Below, one piece after another: positions 1 through 7,860 of a stretch of 64,000 bases of DNA. The number at the start of each line of letters is the position of its first letter. Position 1 is the first letter of the stretch. A model generated the notes under the pieces. That model made no database searches. It saw only the letters and a list, made by a program, of their open reading frames with translations, and was not told where the DNA came from. Source of the stretch: Winogradskyella pelagia (GTDB taxonomy: Bacteria; Bacteroidota; Bacteroidia; Flavobacteriales; Flavobacteriaceae). The position numbers and the translations under genes were made by a program. The stretch covers positions 124,001 to 188,000 of the forward strand of contig NZ_JAGEVF010000002.1 of the NCBI RefSeq assembly GCF_017581965.1, given 5' to 3'.

Positions 1-692
1 CAACTTTAGACAGCCTTAATATTGGAGGTGGTTTTCCTATTAAAAACTCTTTAGCTTTTGATTTTGACTACGCATACATCATCGATGAAATTGTTAATCA
101 AATTAAAATCGTCTGTCAGGAGGAGGATGTTGAGGTGCCACATATTTTTACGGAGTTTGGAAGCTTTACCGTCGGCGAAAGTGGTGGTGCAATTTATCAG
201 GTACTTTACCAAAAGCAACAGAATGATAGGGAAAAGTGGAATATGATCAATTCTTCATTTATAACCACCTTGCCAGATACCTGGGCTATTAATAAGCGTT
301 TTATTATGTTGCCTATAAACAGGTGGCATGACACTTATGAGCGTGTCTTATTAGGAGGATTAACCTGCGATAGCGATGATTACTACAATAGTGAGCAACA
401 TGTTAATGCCATTTACCTACCAAAGTATAATAAGGATAAACCTTTATACATTGGGTTTTTTAATACAGGAGCCTATCAAGAAACAATTGGCGGATTCGGC
501 GGTTTACAGCATTGCTTAATTCCTGCTCCAAAGCATATTCTATTGCAACGTGATTACAACGGTAAGTTAGAAAGTAGAATTTTTGCAGAACAACAAAAAA
601 GTGAAGATTTACTAAATATTTTAGGATATGGTGATTTAGAAATCCATGAAAAAACACTAATCCTTTCAGAAACAATGGATGAACTAACCTAA
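1..692 (+). CDS. speA: Biosynthetic arginine decarboxylase, C-terminal part (5' end outside window)
   Basis: PLP-dependent fold-type III decarboxylase that converts arginine to agmatine and CO2 in the cytoplasm, the first step of the agmatine route to polyamines. The frame is open from base 3 with no start codon, so the gene begins before the window; about 229 residues are visible. They open with the glycine-rich phosphate-binding segment (NIGGGFP), continue with a GGLTCDSDD segment near bases 354-380, where this family carries its active-site Cys and Asp, and show a GAYQ segment near base 470 typical of the SpeA tail. Agmatinase starts 25 bases downstream, which is the expected next enzyme and supports the assignment over diaminopimelate or ornithine decarboxylase, its relatives. 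Confidence 0.93.
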   Translation, partial: TLDSLNIGGGFPIKNSLAFDFDYAYIIDEIVNQIKIVCQEEDVEVPHIFTEFGSFTVGESGGAIYQVLYQKQQNDREKWNMINSSFITTLPDTWAINKRFIMLPINRWHDTYERVLLGGLTCDSDDYYNSEQHVNAIYLPKYNKDKPLYIGFFNTGAYQETIGGFGGLQHCLIPAPKHILLQRDYNGKLESRIFAEQQKSEDLLNILGYGDLEIHEKTLILSETMDELT

Positions 693-717
693 AAAAAAAC
701 CTTTTTTTAATAACAAA

Positions 718-1659
718 ATGAAAATTAAAACTTATGCTGGTATACCAGCAGAATATTCAAAATTAGATCAATCAAAGATTGTTTTGATTCCAGTACCCTA
801 TGATGGTACAAGTACATGGCAGAAAGGTGCGGATAAAGGTCCTGATGCATTTTTAGAAGCTTCAGAAAACATGGAGCTCTATGATATAGAAACAGACTCT
901 GAGGTGTATAAGCAAGGTGTGTTTTTAGCATCACCAATTTTAGAAAATATGTCACCAGAGGCTATGGTAGAGGCGGTACACCAAACCACTAAGGATTATA
1001 TTAAGAAAAGGAAGTTTGTAACTGTATTTGGTGGAGAACATTCTATATCAATTGGAAGCATAAGAGCCTTTAATGAAATGTTTGAGAATTTAACGGTACT
1101 TCATTTAGATGCCCATGCAGATTTACGCCAGAGCTATGACGGTTCTTCATGCAATCATGCCTGTGCTGTTTATGAAGCCAGCCAAACTACCAATTTAATT
1201 CAAGTCGGTATTCGTTCTATGGATAGTATAGAAACGACTGTTATGGATGAAGATAAAACCTATTTTGCACATGAGATGGCCATTGACGATAATTGGATAG
1301 ATTCTGCCATTGACCAAATGACGGAAAATGTATTTATTACTTTAGATTTAGACGTTTTTGATTCGTCGATAATGCCAAGTACGGGGACACCAGAACCTGG
1401 TGGTTTATTATGGTATGAAACCTTAGAGTTTTTAAAACAAGTTTTTGAAGAAAAGAATGTCGTTGGCTTTGATATTGTAGAGTTATGTCCAAAAGAAGAC
1501 AATAAGGCTCCAGATTTTTTAGCAGCTAAACTATATTATAAGATGTTGAGCTATAAGTTTCTGAACGAAGGAGTAGACGAAGATTTTGAAAGTAATTTTA
1601 ACGAGTCTTCTAACACCTCAAGTAAATTTTCAAAATTTAAAGTTGAAGATGACTACTAA
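718..1659 (+). CDS. speB: Agmatinase (ureohydrolase family)
   Basis: Binuclear manganese hydrolase that cleaves agmatine to putrescine and urea. The 313-residue protein has the family motifs in order: GGEHS at about 105-109, DAHAD at 131-135 with a following His at 147, LDLDVFD at 209-215 and GTPEPGG at 223-229; these supply the metal-binding Asp and His residues. It lies 25 bases after speA and its stop overlaps the next start by 11 bases, so the operon is speA-speB-DHS-like. The last ~30 residues are an acidic, Ser/Asn-rich tail beyond the catalytic fold. Other ureohydrolases (arginase, formiminoglutamase) share the motifs, but the position directly after arginine decarboxylase favours agmatinase. 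Confidence 0.92.
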   Translation: MKIKTYAGIPAEYSKLDQSKIVLIPVPYDGTSTWQKGADKGPDAFLEASENMELYDIETDSEVYKQGVFLASPILENMSPEAMVEAVHQTTKDYIKKRKFVTVFGGEHSISIGSIRAFNEMFENLTVLHLDAHADLRQSYDGSSCNHACAVYEASQTTNLIQVGIRSMDSIETTVMDEDKTYFAHEMAIDDNWIDSAIDQMTENVFITLDLDVFDSSIMPSTGTPEPGGLLWYETLEFLKQVFEEKNVVGFDIVELCPKEDNKAPDFLAAKLYYKMLSYKFLNEGVDEDFESNFNESSNTSSKFSKFKVEDDY

Positions 1660-2626
1660 CAAAGGACAAATCTCCCAGTTTATGGAGAAATATTATCTCC
1701 ATTTCAATGCTGCTTCTTTGGTTGACGCCGCAAAAGGCTATGAAGACCAATTACAGCGAGGTGCAAAGATGCTAGTGTCTTTGGCGGGAGCTATGAGTAC
1801 AGCAGAACTTGGAAAAATTTTTGCGGAAATGATTAGGCAAAACAAAGTTCATATTATTTCTTGTACCGGTGCTAACCTAGAGGAAGATATTATGAACTTG
1901 GTAGCACATTCACATTACAGGCGTGTGCCAAATTATCGCGATTTAACACCTCAGGATGAGTGGGATTTGCTAGAAAAAGGATTAAATAGAGTAACGGATA
2001 CTTGTATACCTGAAGAAGAAGCCTTCAGAAGAATTCAAAAGCATATCGTTAAGATTTGGAAAGAGGCCGACGCTAAAGGTGAGCGCTACTTGCCGCACGA
2101 ATATATGTATAAACTTTTATTGTCTGGAGTACTAGAAGAACATTACGAAATAGATTTAAAAGACTCTTGGATGTATGCTGCTGCAGAAAAAAACTTACCA
2201 ATTGTTTGCCCAGGTTGGGAGGACAGCACCATGGGTAATATTTTTGCAAGTTATGTGCTAAAAGGAGAACTTAAAGCAAGTACAATGAAATCTGGAATTG
2301 AATACATGATGTTTTTAGCAGATTGGTATACAGATAATTGTCAAAACGGCATCGGATTCTTTCAAATTGGTGGTGGCATAGCCGGAGATTTTCCGATTTG
2401 TGTTGTACCAATGTTATATCAAGATATGGAACGTACAGACACACCATTTTGGAGTTATTTTTGTCAGATAAGCGATAGTACAACAAGTTACGGATCGTAT
2501 TCTGGCGCAGTGCCAAACGAAAAAATTACTTGGGGGAAATTAGATATTAATACACCAAAATATATCATAGAAAGTGATGCTACTATTGTTGCGCCATTAA
2601 TTTTTGCGTATCTTTTGGATATGTAA
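1649..2626 (+). CDS. Deoxyhypusine synthase-like aminobutyltransferase
   Basis: Member of the deoxyhypusine synthase family, 325 residues from the chosen ATG, close to the usual length. The frame is open further upstream (ATG at 1586), but that would add 21 residues read inside speB; the ATG at 1649, overlapping the speB stop by 11 bases, is the natural coupled start. The tail contains EKITWGKL with Lys at about 297, matching the lysine that carries the aminobutyl intermediate in eukaryotic enzymes. Bacteria have no eIF5A, so the acceptor here is presumably a polyamine, giving for example homospermidine or another triamine; that product is inference. Linkage to speA-speB strongly supports a polyamine role. 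Confidence 0.85.
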   Translation: MTTNKGQISQFMEKYYLHFNAASLVDAAKGYEDQLQRGAKMLVSLAGAMSTAELGKIFAEMIRQNKVHIISCTGANLEEDIMNLVAHSHYRRVPNYRDLTPQDEWDLLEKGLNRVTDTCIPEEEAFRRIQKHIVKIWKEADAKGERYLPHEYMYKLLLSGVLEEHYEIDLKDSWMYAAAEKNLPIVCPGWEDSTMGNIFASYVLKGELKASTMKSGIEYMMFLADWYTDNCQNGIGFFQIGGGIAGDFPICVVPMLYQDMERTDTPFWSYFCQISDSTTSYGSYSGAVPNEKITWGKLDINTPKYIIESDATIVAPLIFAYLLDM

Positions 2627-2640
2627 ACCTAACCTATAAC

Positions 2641-2964
2641 ATGAAAAGAACAGACCAACACCTTAAACGCGTCATAGTAGACTTTAAAAAATTAACACCA
2701 GAAATACTGGCGTTATTAGTGGAAAAATATCCAGATGGCTATGATGATGATCAAATTATTTCTTTTAAAAATTCAAAAAATGAACTTGTTGAAGCAGTAG
2801 AGGTAACAACAGAGGATACCAAGTATTTAGTAAAAGTAAGCACTAAACTTGCGGTGACTATGGAGAATTACGATGAGGATGATTATGAGGATTTTGATAA
2901 TGATGATCCAGAGGCAGTACAAGATCCTGAGGGATTATCTGAAAATGAATCCGATGATGATTAA
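2641..2964 (+). CDS. Small acidic protein of unknown function
   Basis: A 107-residue protein 14 bases after the deoxyhypusine synthase-like gene, so probably cotranscribed. The first ~80 residues form a compact mixed-charge domain beginning with a basic patch (MKRTDQHLKR) and containing alternating beta-like stretches; the last ~35 residues are almost entirely Asp, Glu and Asn, a disordered acidic tail. No catalytic motif, signal peptide or membrane segment is visible. I do not recognise a function. Similar short acidic proteins in Flavobacteriia are sometimes labelled DNA primase in databases, but nothing here (no zinc finger, no TOPRIM motif) supports that label. Confidence 0.75.
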   Translation: MKRTDQHLKRVIVDFKKLTPEILALLVEKYPDGYDDDQIISFKNSKNELVEAVEVTTEDTKYLVKVSTKLAVTMENYDEDDYEDFDNDDPEAVQDPEGLSENESDDD

Positions 2965-3011
2965 TTTTATTTGGTTTTGCTAATTGGCCTTTTTCTAGGT
3001 CTTAGATAAGA

Positions 3012-3791
3012 ATGAAACATAAAGTAGTCGCCTTTAATGTGGCGAGCAGTATTGCAATTAAAAATTGTAGATCTGTATTAGGCTATAAACTCTTGTTTTC
3101 TGATAGTGACGAGCTATTTTTAGAATACGGTGAACGGCAATATGTCTATGTATTTCAGTACGGGATGCTCGGCTTTTTCAATATAGAAGATGCTATAATC
3201 ACAAAAATCATTGAACAAGTAAAAACATGTTGTAAAGGGTTTTCTGATGACCGCATTTTTGATGAGGTTGGTATTGAAATATCTGAAGGCAGGACAGAAG
3301 TAAGATTTGATGCTATATTATTGCCCTATTTTAATCAGGAAATGATAAGATTGGTTATGCTCAATGCATCACAATCCGTGGCTTTAGAGAAGTATGCAAA
3401 TATTTCTGAAACCTTGTTGGAGGAAACTAATAAACATACCATCTATTTAGAGTCTCATGGTAAATTGAATATTTCTGGACAAAAGCTAAAAAAATTCATA
3501 GGTAAAGCCTTAAATCTAAAAAACAGTATTGCTGAGAACCTCTATATTTTTGACTCGCCCGAAATTACTTGGGAAGACGAAGAGCTCAATAATTTAAATC
3601 TCGAACTTAAAAAAGGCTTTGACCTAAAAGATCGTTATCATCTTATACACGATAGATTAGAAATAATAAAAGAGAATCTAGAGTTGTTTAAGGATATCAT
3701 GGACCATAAAGAAAGTAGCCGTTTAGAGTGGATTATAATTATACTAATTCTGGTTGAGGTTGTAGATATGTTTATTCTAAAGTTTATATAA
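3012..3791 (+). CDS. RMD1/DUF155 family membrane-anchored protein
   Basis: A 259-residue protein matching the DUF155 family, named after yeast Rmd1/Sif2. It has a soluble N-terminal domain with the VYVFQYGMLGFF-like segment near residues 45-57, a central helical region with paired charged residues (about 130-225), and the family's hallmark C-terminus: a LEWIIIILILVEVVDM membrane anchor at about 238-255. The biochemical role is unknown; family members in eukaryotes sit in the mitochondrial inner membrane or nuclear envelope. It starts 47 bases after the acidic protein gene, so it could be in the polyamine operon or separate. No regulatory site is evident. Confidence 0.75.
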   Translation: MKHKVVAFNVASSIAIKNCRSVLGYKLLFSDSDELFLEYGERQYVYVFQYGMLGFFNIEDAIITKIIEQVKTCCKGFSDDRIFDEVGIEISEGRTEVRFDAILLPYFNQEMIRLVMLNASQSVALEKYANISETLLEETNKHTIYLESHGKLNISGQKLKKFIGKALNLKNSIAENLYIFDSPEITWEDEELNNLNLELKKGFDLKDRYHLIHDRLEIIKENLELFKDIMDHKESSRLEWIIIILILVEVVDMFILKFI

Positions 3792-3936
3792 AATCAGAAC
3801 AATTCAAAAGAAAAGTCCATAATCACACGTTTTACAGCAAGAACTGTTACAAACTAAAAGCGCTGGGCTTGAGGTGGCAAATTTCCAGATTCTAAATTCA
3901 AAAAATGTATTTATATAACACTTAGTTCAAAAAATA

Positions 3937-4295
3937 ATGAAAACCACAATATCAACTGTATTTATTTATTATCGTTTATAAGCCTTAGCTCAGAAACCGA
4001 GAAGAATGAGTTTCTTTTAAATAGTCAAAAAGAGGTTGTAATTGGAGTATTTGATGGTTATGACTACGAAAACGGTTATGCTTTTATAATTGCAGATGAA
4101 GAAGGCTATGAAAGTATGATGTATTTCCAAAAGATAACACCAGAAGCTTTTGAGAAGATTAATCTTAAGTCTGATAATCTCATCGGAAAACGTTTTAGAA
4201 TTATATACGAAATTTCAGAGGAAATTACTGAAGATAACGATGGAATGGAAGATACTTATGAGATTTATACTATAACGACAATTGAAAAGTTATAA
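3937..4295 (+). pseudogene. Frameshifted gene for a small secreted protein
   Basis: The stretch between the DUF155 gene and the converging glycosyltransferase operon is coding-like. An ATG at 3937 starts MKTTISTVFIYYRL and stops after 14 codons. In another frame the sequence stays open from 3873 to the TAA at 4293-4295 and reads LLSFISLSSETEKNEF, then about 90 well-formed residues rich in Glu, Asp and Tyr. Joining the two across the TATTTATTTATTA run (about 3959-3972) would make a conventional signal peptide and a secreted protein of about 118 residues. The long frame has no ATG until its middle. This could be a true pseudogene, a sequencing error in the short repeat, or translation by frameshifting. 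I do not recognise the product. The last 6 bases overlap the converging gene. Confidence 0.5.
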
Positions 4296-5648
4296 GGGAG
4301 AAGACTGTTGGGAAACCGGCATTCTTTTTTTTGATAAAACGTCATACAGCACTGCCAAAAAGACTATCACATATTCCAAGCCAACGAACCATAGATTTTC
4401 TTTAAAATCAATATTTGAATACGTCAAATAAGTTAAGACCACAACGACTGACCAGACTAATGGAAATTTGTATTTGGTAAAAACACAAAGTAAGACCAAG
4501 GAGGCAAGATACCAAGGATGAACCGTAGTGCTTAAAATGAAGTACAAACTCAACGCCAAGAGCATGGAAGTGATAATTTCTTGGCTAGTATCATTTCTTC
4601 TAAAGAATGCTAGGCCCAGAACGCTCATAAAGGTCAAAACTGATAAAGCTTTACTGATAATGGCTATTTCATTATAACCGGTAATCCAGTAACCAATTTC
4701 CCTAGCCAAATAATAAATACTGGCATTAAATTCAAAGTTGCCAAACCACAGTCCTATGGATTCGGAATAGTTAGTGATAAACTGCATGGAGAAAAATGGA
4801 GCGTATGTTAAAACGACAGTAACACCAGCAATAATGTAAAATAATAGGAGTTTGCCAAGGTTCAGTTTTTTAATAAACCACCAAAAGACGAGCGGCAATA
4901 ACATGAGTGGAATTAACTTTGTGGCAATAGAACATCCCATCAGTAAGGCTGACCACTCCCATTTACCTTTATGTAACAGATATAAACTCCACAATAAAAA
5001 TAAGATCATTAATCCTTCAAAATGCAGGTTCCCTGTAAGTTCTATAATAATAAAAGGATTGAGGGCATACCAAAAAATACGTGATGTAGGAAGCTTAAAT
5101 GCTTCTAATAGTTTCTTGCCGAAATAGAGGATGCCAATATCTGCACCAATAATCATTAGGCGCATCACTATCACAGAACCTAAAATACTTTTTCCCGAAA
5201 GCAATCCGGCAATGACAAAACACAATTGGTTTATTGGTGGGTAATTGGTGTAATTGGAGGCGCTTAGGTCTCCCATTCCTTTATATAGTTCCAAGCCTTG
5301 TGCTATAGGGAATTCGCCTTGTTCAAAAAATGTTTTTGGTAAGTGCAAATAAGGACTGATACCCTCTAAAATCATTTGACCATCCCAAATAAAACGGTAG
5401 AAATCCTGGGATAGATTTGGTATAGCAAAAAGGAAAATTAATCGGAATAGTATGGAAACAACCACCAATTGTTTAAAATTAAAACCAGTGGTTTTTAACA
5501 GTTGGTAAGCTAAAACAAATAATGCGAAATAGAGACTTAGGAGTTTAGTGCTATCGGTTCGCTCTAAGCCATAAGCGAAAATTGCATAAAACAGTAAACT
5601 TAAAGTAATATAAAGCAGTGGAATTTTATGATATTTCCACAAGGACAT
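4290..5648 (-). CDS. GT-C fold membrane glycosyltransferase (GT87/mannosyltransferase-like)
   Basis: A 452-residue protein with about ten or eleven hydrophobic membrane segments spread along its length, typical of GT-C enzymes that use a polyprenyl-phosphate sugar donor on the outer face of the cytoplasmic membrane. The first large extracytoplasmic loop holds QDFYRFIWDG at about 81-90, where this superfamily places its catalytic acidic residue. The C-terminal ~15 residues are a short polar tail. Its ATG overlaps the stop of the upstream GT2 gene by one base (TAATG), so translation is coupled. The neighbouring DPM-like GT2 could make the lipid-linked donor it needs. Sugar specificity is not provable by eye; mannose is suggested by the neighbourhood. 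Confidence 0.72.
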   Translation of the reverse strand: MSLWKYHKIPLLYITLSLLFYAIFAYGLERTDSTKLLSLYFALFVLAYQLLKTTGFNFKQLVVVSILFRLIFLFAIPNLSQDFYRFIWDGQMILEGISPYLHLPKTFFEQGEFPIAQGLELYKGMGDLSASNYTNYPPINQLCFVIAGLLSGKSILGSVIVMRLMIIGADIGILYFGKKLLEAFKLPTSRIFWYALNPFIIIELTGNLHFEGLMILFLLWSLYLLHKGKWEWSALLMGCSIATKLIPLMLLPLVFWWFIKKLNLGKLLLFYIIAGVTVVLTYAPFFSMQFITNYSESIGLWFGNFEFNASIYYLAREIGYWITGYNEIAIISKALSVLTFMSVLGLAFFRRNDTSQEIITSMLLALSLYFILSTTVHPWYLASLVLLCVFTKYKFPLVWSVVVVLTYLTYSNIDFKENLWFVGLEYVIVFLAVLYDVLSKKRMPVSQQSSPL

Positions 5649-7138
5649 TAAACCTTAGAGCTTAAAGACTTAAAAAACACGTAGCCAAATCCAATAAATA
5701 GCATGAGATGGAAAGGGAACAGTCCAAAGTCACCACCTTGGTCTCCTACAATAAAAGCGCTGTAAAGTCCAAAACCGAAATACAACATAAGTAAACCTTC
5801 TAAGATGACATGAGGGGATAGCTTCTTTCGGAGATACTTATTGCCTTTCCAAGAGTCTCTAATGGTACTGATATTAAACTTAGGTGTTCTTACAAACTCA
5901 CTTCGTTTACCTATATGACCTTCAATAACAGCTATAGAATTATGCAATGAGAAGCCCATGGCAATAGAAAAGAACGTAAAGAACATTCCTGTATATCCAA
6001 AAAAGCGTTTAAATCCACTGCCATAAATATTTCGGTACATAAACCAATAGCACACAAAAAATATAAGGGTGCTCATTACGAAGAAACTCATCACGTAAAA
6101 ATAGTCCCTCAAATGGGCGTACTCATTTTTAATGTACAGCATGGGAATACTTAATACAGCTACTACAAAAATACTTAAGAACATAGTACTGTTTAATAAG
6201 TGCAAAAGTCCATGTATTTTAGTCTTAGTTGAAATATTACGAGACTTAATAACGCGCCAAAGCATTTTCCTAAAATTTTCGGCACCACCCTTATTCCATC
6301 TAAATTGTTGCGATCTTGTTGCGCTAATAACTACGGGGAGTTCGGCTGGAGTTTCAACATCTTCGAGATATTTAAATTCCCAGTTTTTTAATTGTGCCCT
6401 ATAACTAAGGTCTAAATCTTCGGTGAGCGTGTCACCTTCCCAATTTCCGGCATCAATAATACATTCTTTGCGCCATACACCAGCAGTTCCGTTAAAATTA
6501 ATGAAATGACCTTTGCTGTTTCTGCCAACCTGCTCTAAGGTAAAATGCGCATCTAAAGCAAAAGCCTGAATTTTAGTTAATAAAGAGTAATTTCTATTAA
6601 TATGGCCCCAACGTGTTTGTACTACACCAATTTTTTCATTTTTAAAAAAGGGTATTGTACGCTTTAGCCAATTGGGTCTAGGCATAAAGTCTGCATCAAA
6701 AATTGCAATGAAATTCCCCTTAGCTATCTTTAGTCCTTCCTTTAGAGCTCCTGCCTTAAAACCTGATCTGTTAGTTCTGGTAATGTGTTTTATATCTAAT
6801 CCGGAAGCAGCCAATCGCTCTACATGAGCTTTTGTTGAAGCTAGAGATTCGTCCGTAGAGTCATCTAAAACCTGAATCTCTAATTTATCTTTTGGATATT
6901 CGATTAAAGCGATATTATCCAATAATCGTTCCATGACATAGAGCTCATTAAAAACTGGAAGTTGAATGGTAACGTAAGGGACTTCGTCTGGATTACTTAG
7001 GTTAAATTTAACCGATTCGTCGCGGTGCTTTTTAGAAGAAAGATAGTTAATCAGTAAATTTAACTGAGCCAAAGCATACAAAAAAATGAGTACTATGGCA
7101 ATGGTATAAATTACTATGATTACATATTCTAGAAGCAT
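5648..7138 (-). CDS. Processive-type GT2 glycosyltransferase (CslA/cellulose synthase-like)
   Basis: A 496-residue membrane GT2. One membrane segment at about 5-30 precedes the cytoplasmic GT-A domain, which has the expected acidic and processivity motifs: DD at 92-93, DAD at 148-150, TED at 239-241 and QxxRW at 277-281. Three or four membrane helices follow from about 315. This organisation fits cellulose synthase-like or glucomannan 4-beta-mannosyltransferase-like enzymes that polymerise and export a beta-linked glycan. It has no PilZ domain. It is coupled by one-base overlaps to the GT genes on both sides. With a divergent GH113-type enzyme nearby, a beta-mannan-like product is a reasonable guess, not a demonstrated one. 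Confidence 0.82.
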   Translation of the reverse strand: MLLEYVIIVIYTIAIVLIFLYALAQLNLLINYLSSKKHRDESVKFNLSNPDEVPYVTIQLPVFNELYVMERLLDNIALIEYPKDKLEIQVLDDSTDESLASTKAHVERLAASGLDIKHITRTNRSGFKAGALKEGLKIAKGNFIAIFDADFMPRPNWLKRTIPFFKNEKIGVVQTRWGHINRNYSLLTKIQAFALDAHFTLEQVGRNSKGHFINFNGTAGVWRKECIIDAGNWEGDTLTEDLDLSYRAQLKNWEFKYLEDVETPAELPVVISATRSQQFRWNKGGAENFRKMLWRVIKSRNISTKTKIHGLLHLLNSTMFLSIFVVAVLSIPMLYIKNEYAHLRDYFYVMSFFVMSTLIFFVCYWFMYRNIYGSGFKRFFGYTGMFFTFFSIAMGFSLHNSIAVIEGHIGKRSEFVRTPKFNISTIRDSWKGNKYLRKKLSPHVILEGLLMLYFGFGLYSAFIVGDQGGDFGLFPFHLMLFIGFGYVFFKSLSSKV

Positions 7139-7827
7139 TATTTAAAACTATATTTAAGAATCCATCCTAGGATTTTTATGCCTGCAAATATAGCACCTTT
7201 TACGGTACCCGAAACTTTTGAAACACCTATTCTATTTCTGTACTGTACTGGGATTTCTCTGTAACTTAGCTTTTGTTTAAGTGCTTTAAGTTGCATCTCA
7301 ACGGTCCAGCCATAGGTTTTGTCTTCCATATTGAGGCTTAGAAGTTTGTTATATTTTATGGCTCTAAAAGGGCCGAGGTCTGTAAACTTAGACCTAAAGA
7401 ACAAACGCATAAGACTAGTGGAAAGCCAATTTCCGAAAATTTGAGGAAAGGTCATGGAGCCAGGTTCCCTAAATGATTTAACTCTAGCACCAACGACAAA
7501 GTCAATGTCTTCCTTGATTATGGGTTCAACTATTTTAGTGAGCTCTTCTGGGTAGTCGCTATAGTCACCATCTAAAAAAACAATGATATCAGTTTGCTCA
7601 TTTTGCTTGGATATATACTCCATAGCTTTTAAACAAGCGTAACCGTAACCTTTTCGAGATTCTGTTAACACTGTGGCTCCAGCTTCTGAAGCTACTTTTT
7701 CTGTATGGTCAGTAGAGTTGTTGCTAACAACAATAATTTCGTTAACAAGGTCAGGAATATCTCTTATAACAAGACCTATTGACCCTTCTTCATTATAGGC
7801 TGGAATTATAACTTTGATGTTTGGCAT
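7138..7827 (-). CDS. GT2 glycosyltransferase, dolichol-phosphate mannose synthase-like
   Basis: A 229-residue single-domain GT2 beginning MPNIKVIIPAYNEE, with a nucleotide-binding Asn-Ser/Asp region and a DGDYSD metal-binding segment near residues 94-99. It lacks the polytopic C-terminus of some DPM-type proteins and resembles the family that transfers a sugar from a nucleotide donor to polyprenyl phosphate. I chose the ATG at 7827; an in-frame TTG seven codons upstream is possible but gives an N-terminus that does not match the family. It is coupled to the CslA-like gene by a one-base overlap and may provide the lipid-linked donor for the GT-C enzyme two genes on. Specificity is inferred from context only. 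Confidence 0.8.
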   Translation of the reverse strand: MPNIKVIIPAYNEEGSIGLVIRDIPDLVNEIIVVSNNSTDHTEKVASEAGATVLTESRKGYGYACLKAMEYISKQNEQTDIIVFLDGDYSDYPEELTKIVEPIIKEDIDFVVGARVKSFREPGSMTFPQIFGNWLSTSLMRLFFRSKFTDLGPFRAIKYNKLLSLNMEDKTYGWTVEMQLKALKQKLSYREIPVQYRNRIGVSKVSGTVKGAIFAGIKILGWILKYSFK

Positions 7828-7860
7828 TGCATCTGCTTGAAGCCGCAAAAATACAATTTC

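Noticed and set aside
1586-1648. Longer N-terminus for the deoxyhypusine synthase-like protein
   Set aside because: The 21 extra residues lie inside the speB reading frame region and match nothing in the family; the ATG at 1649 is the conserved coupled start.
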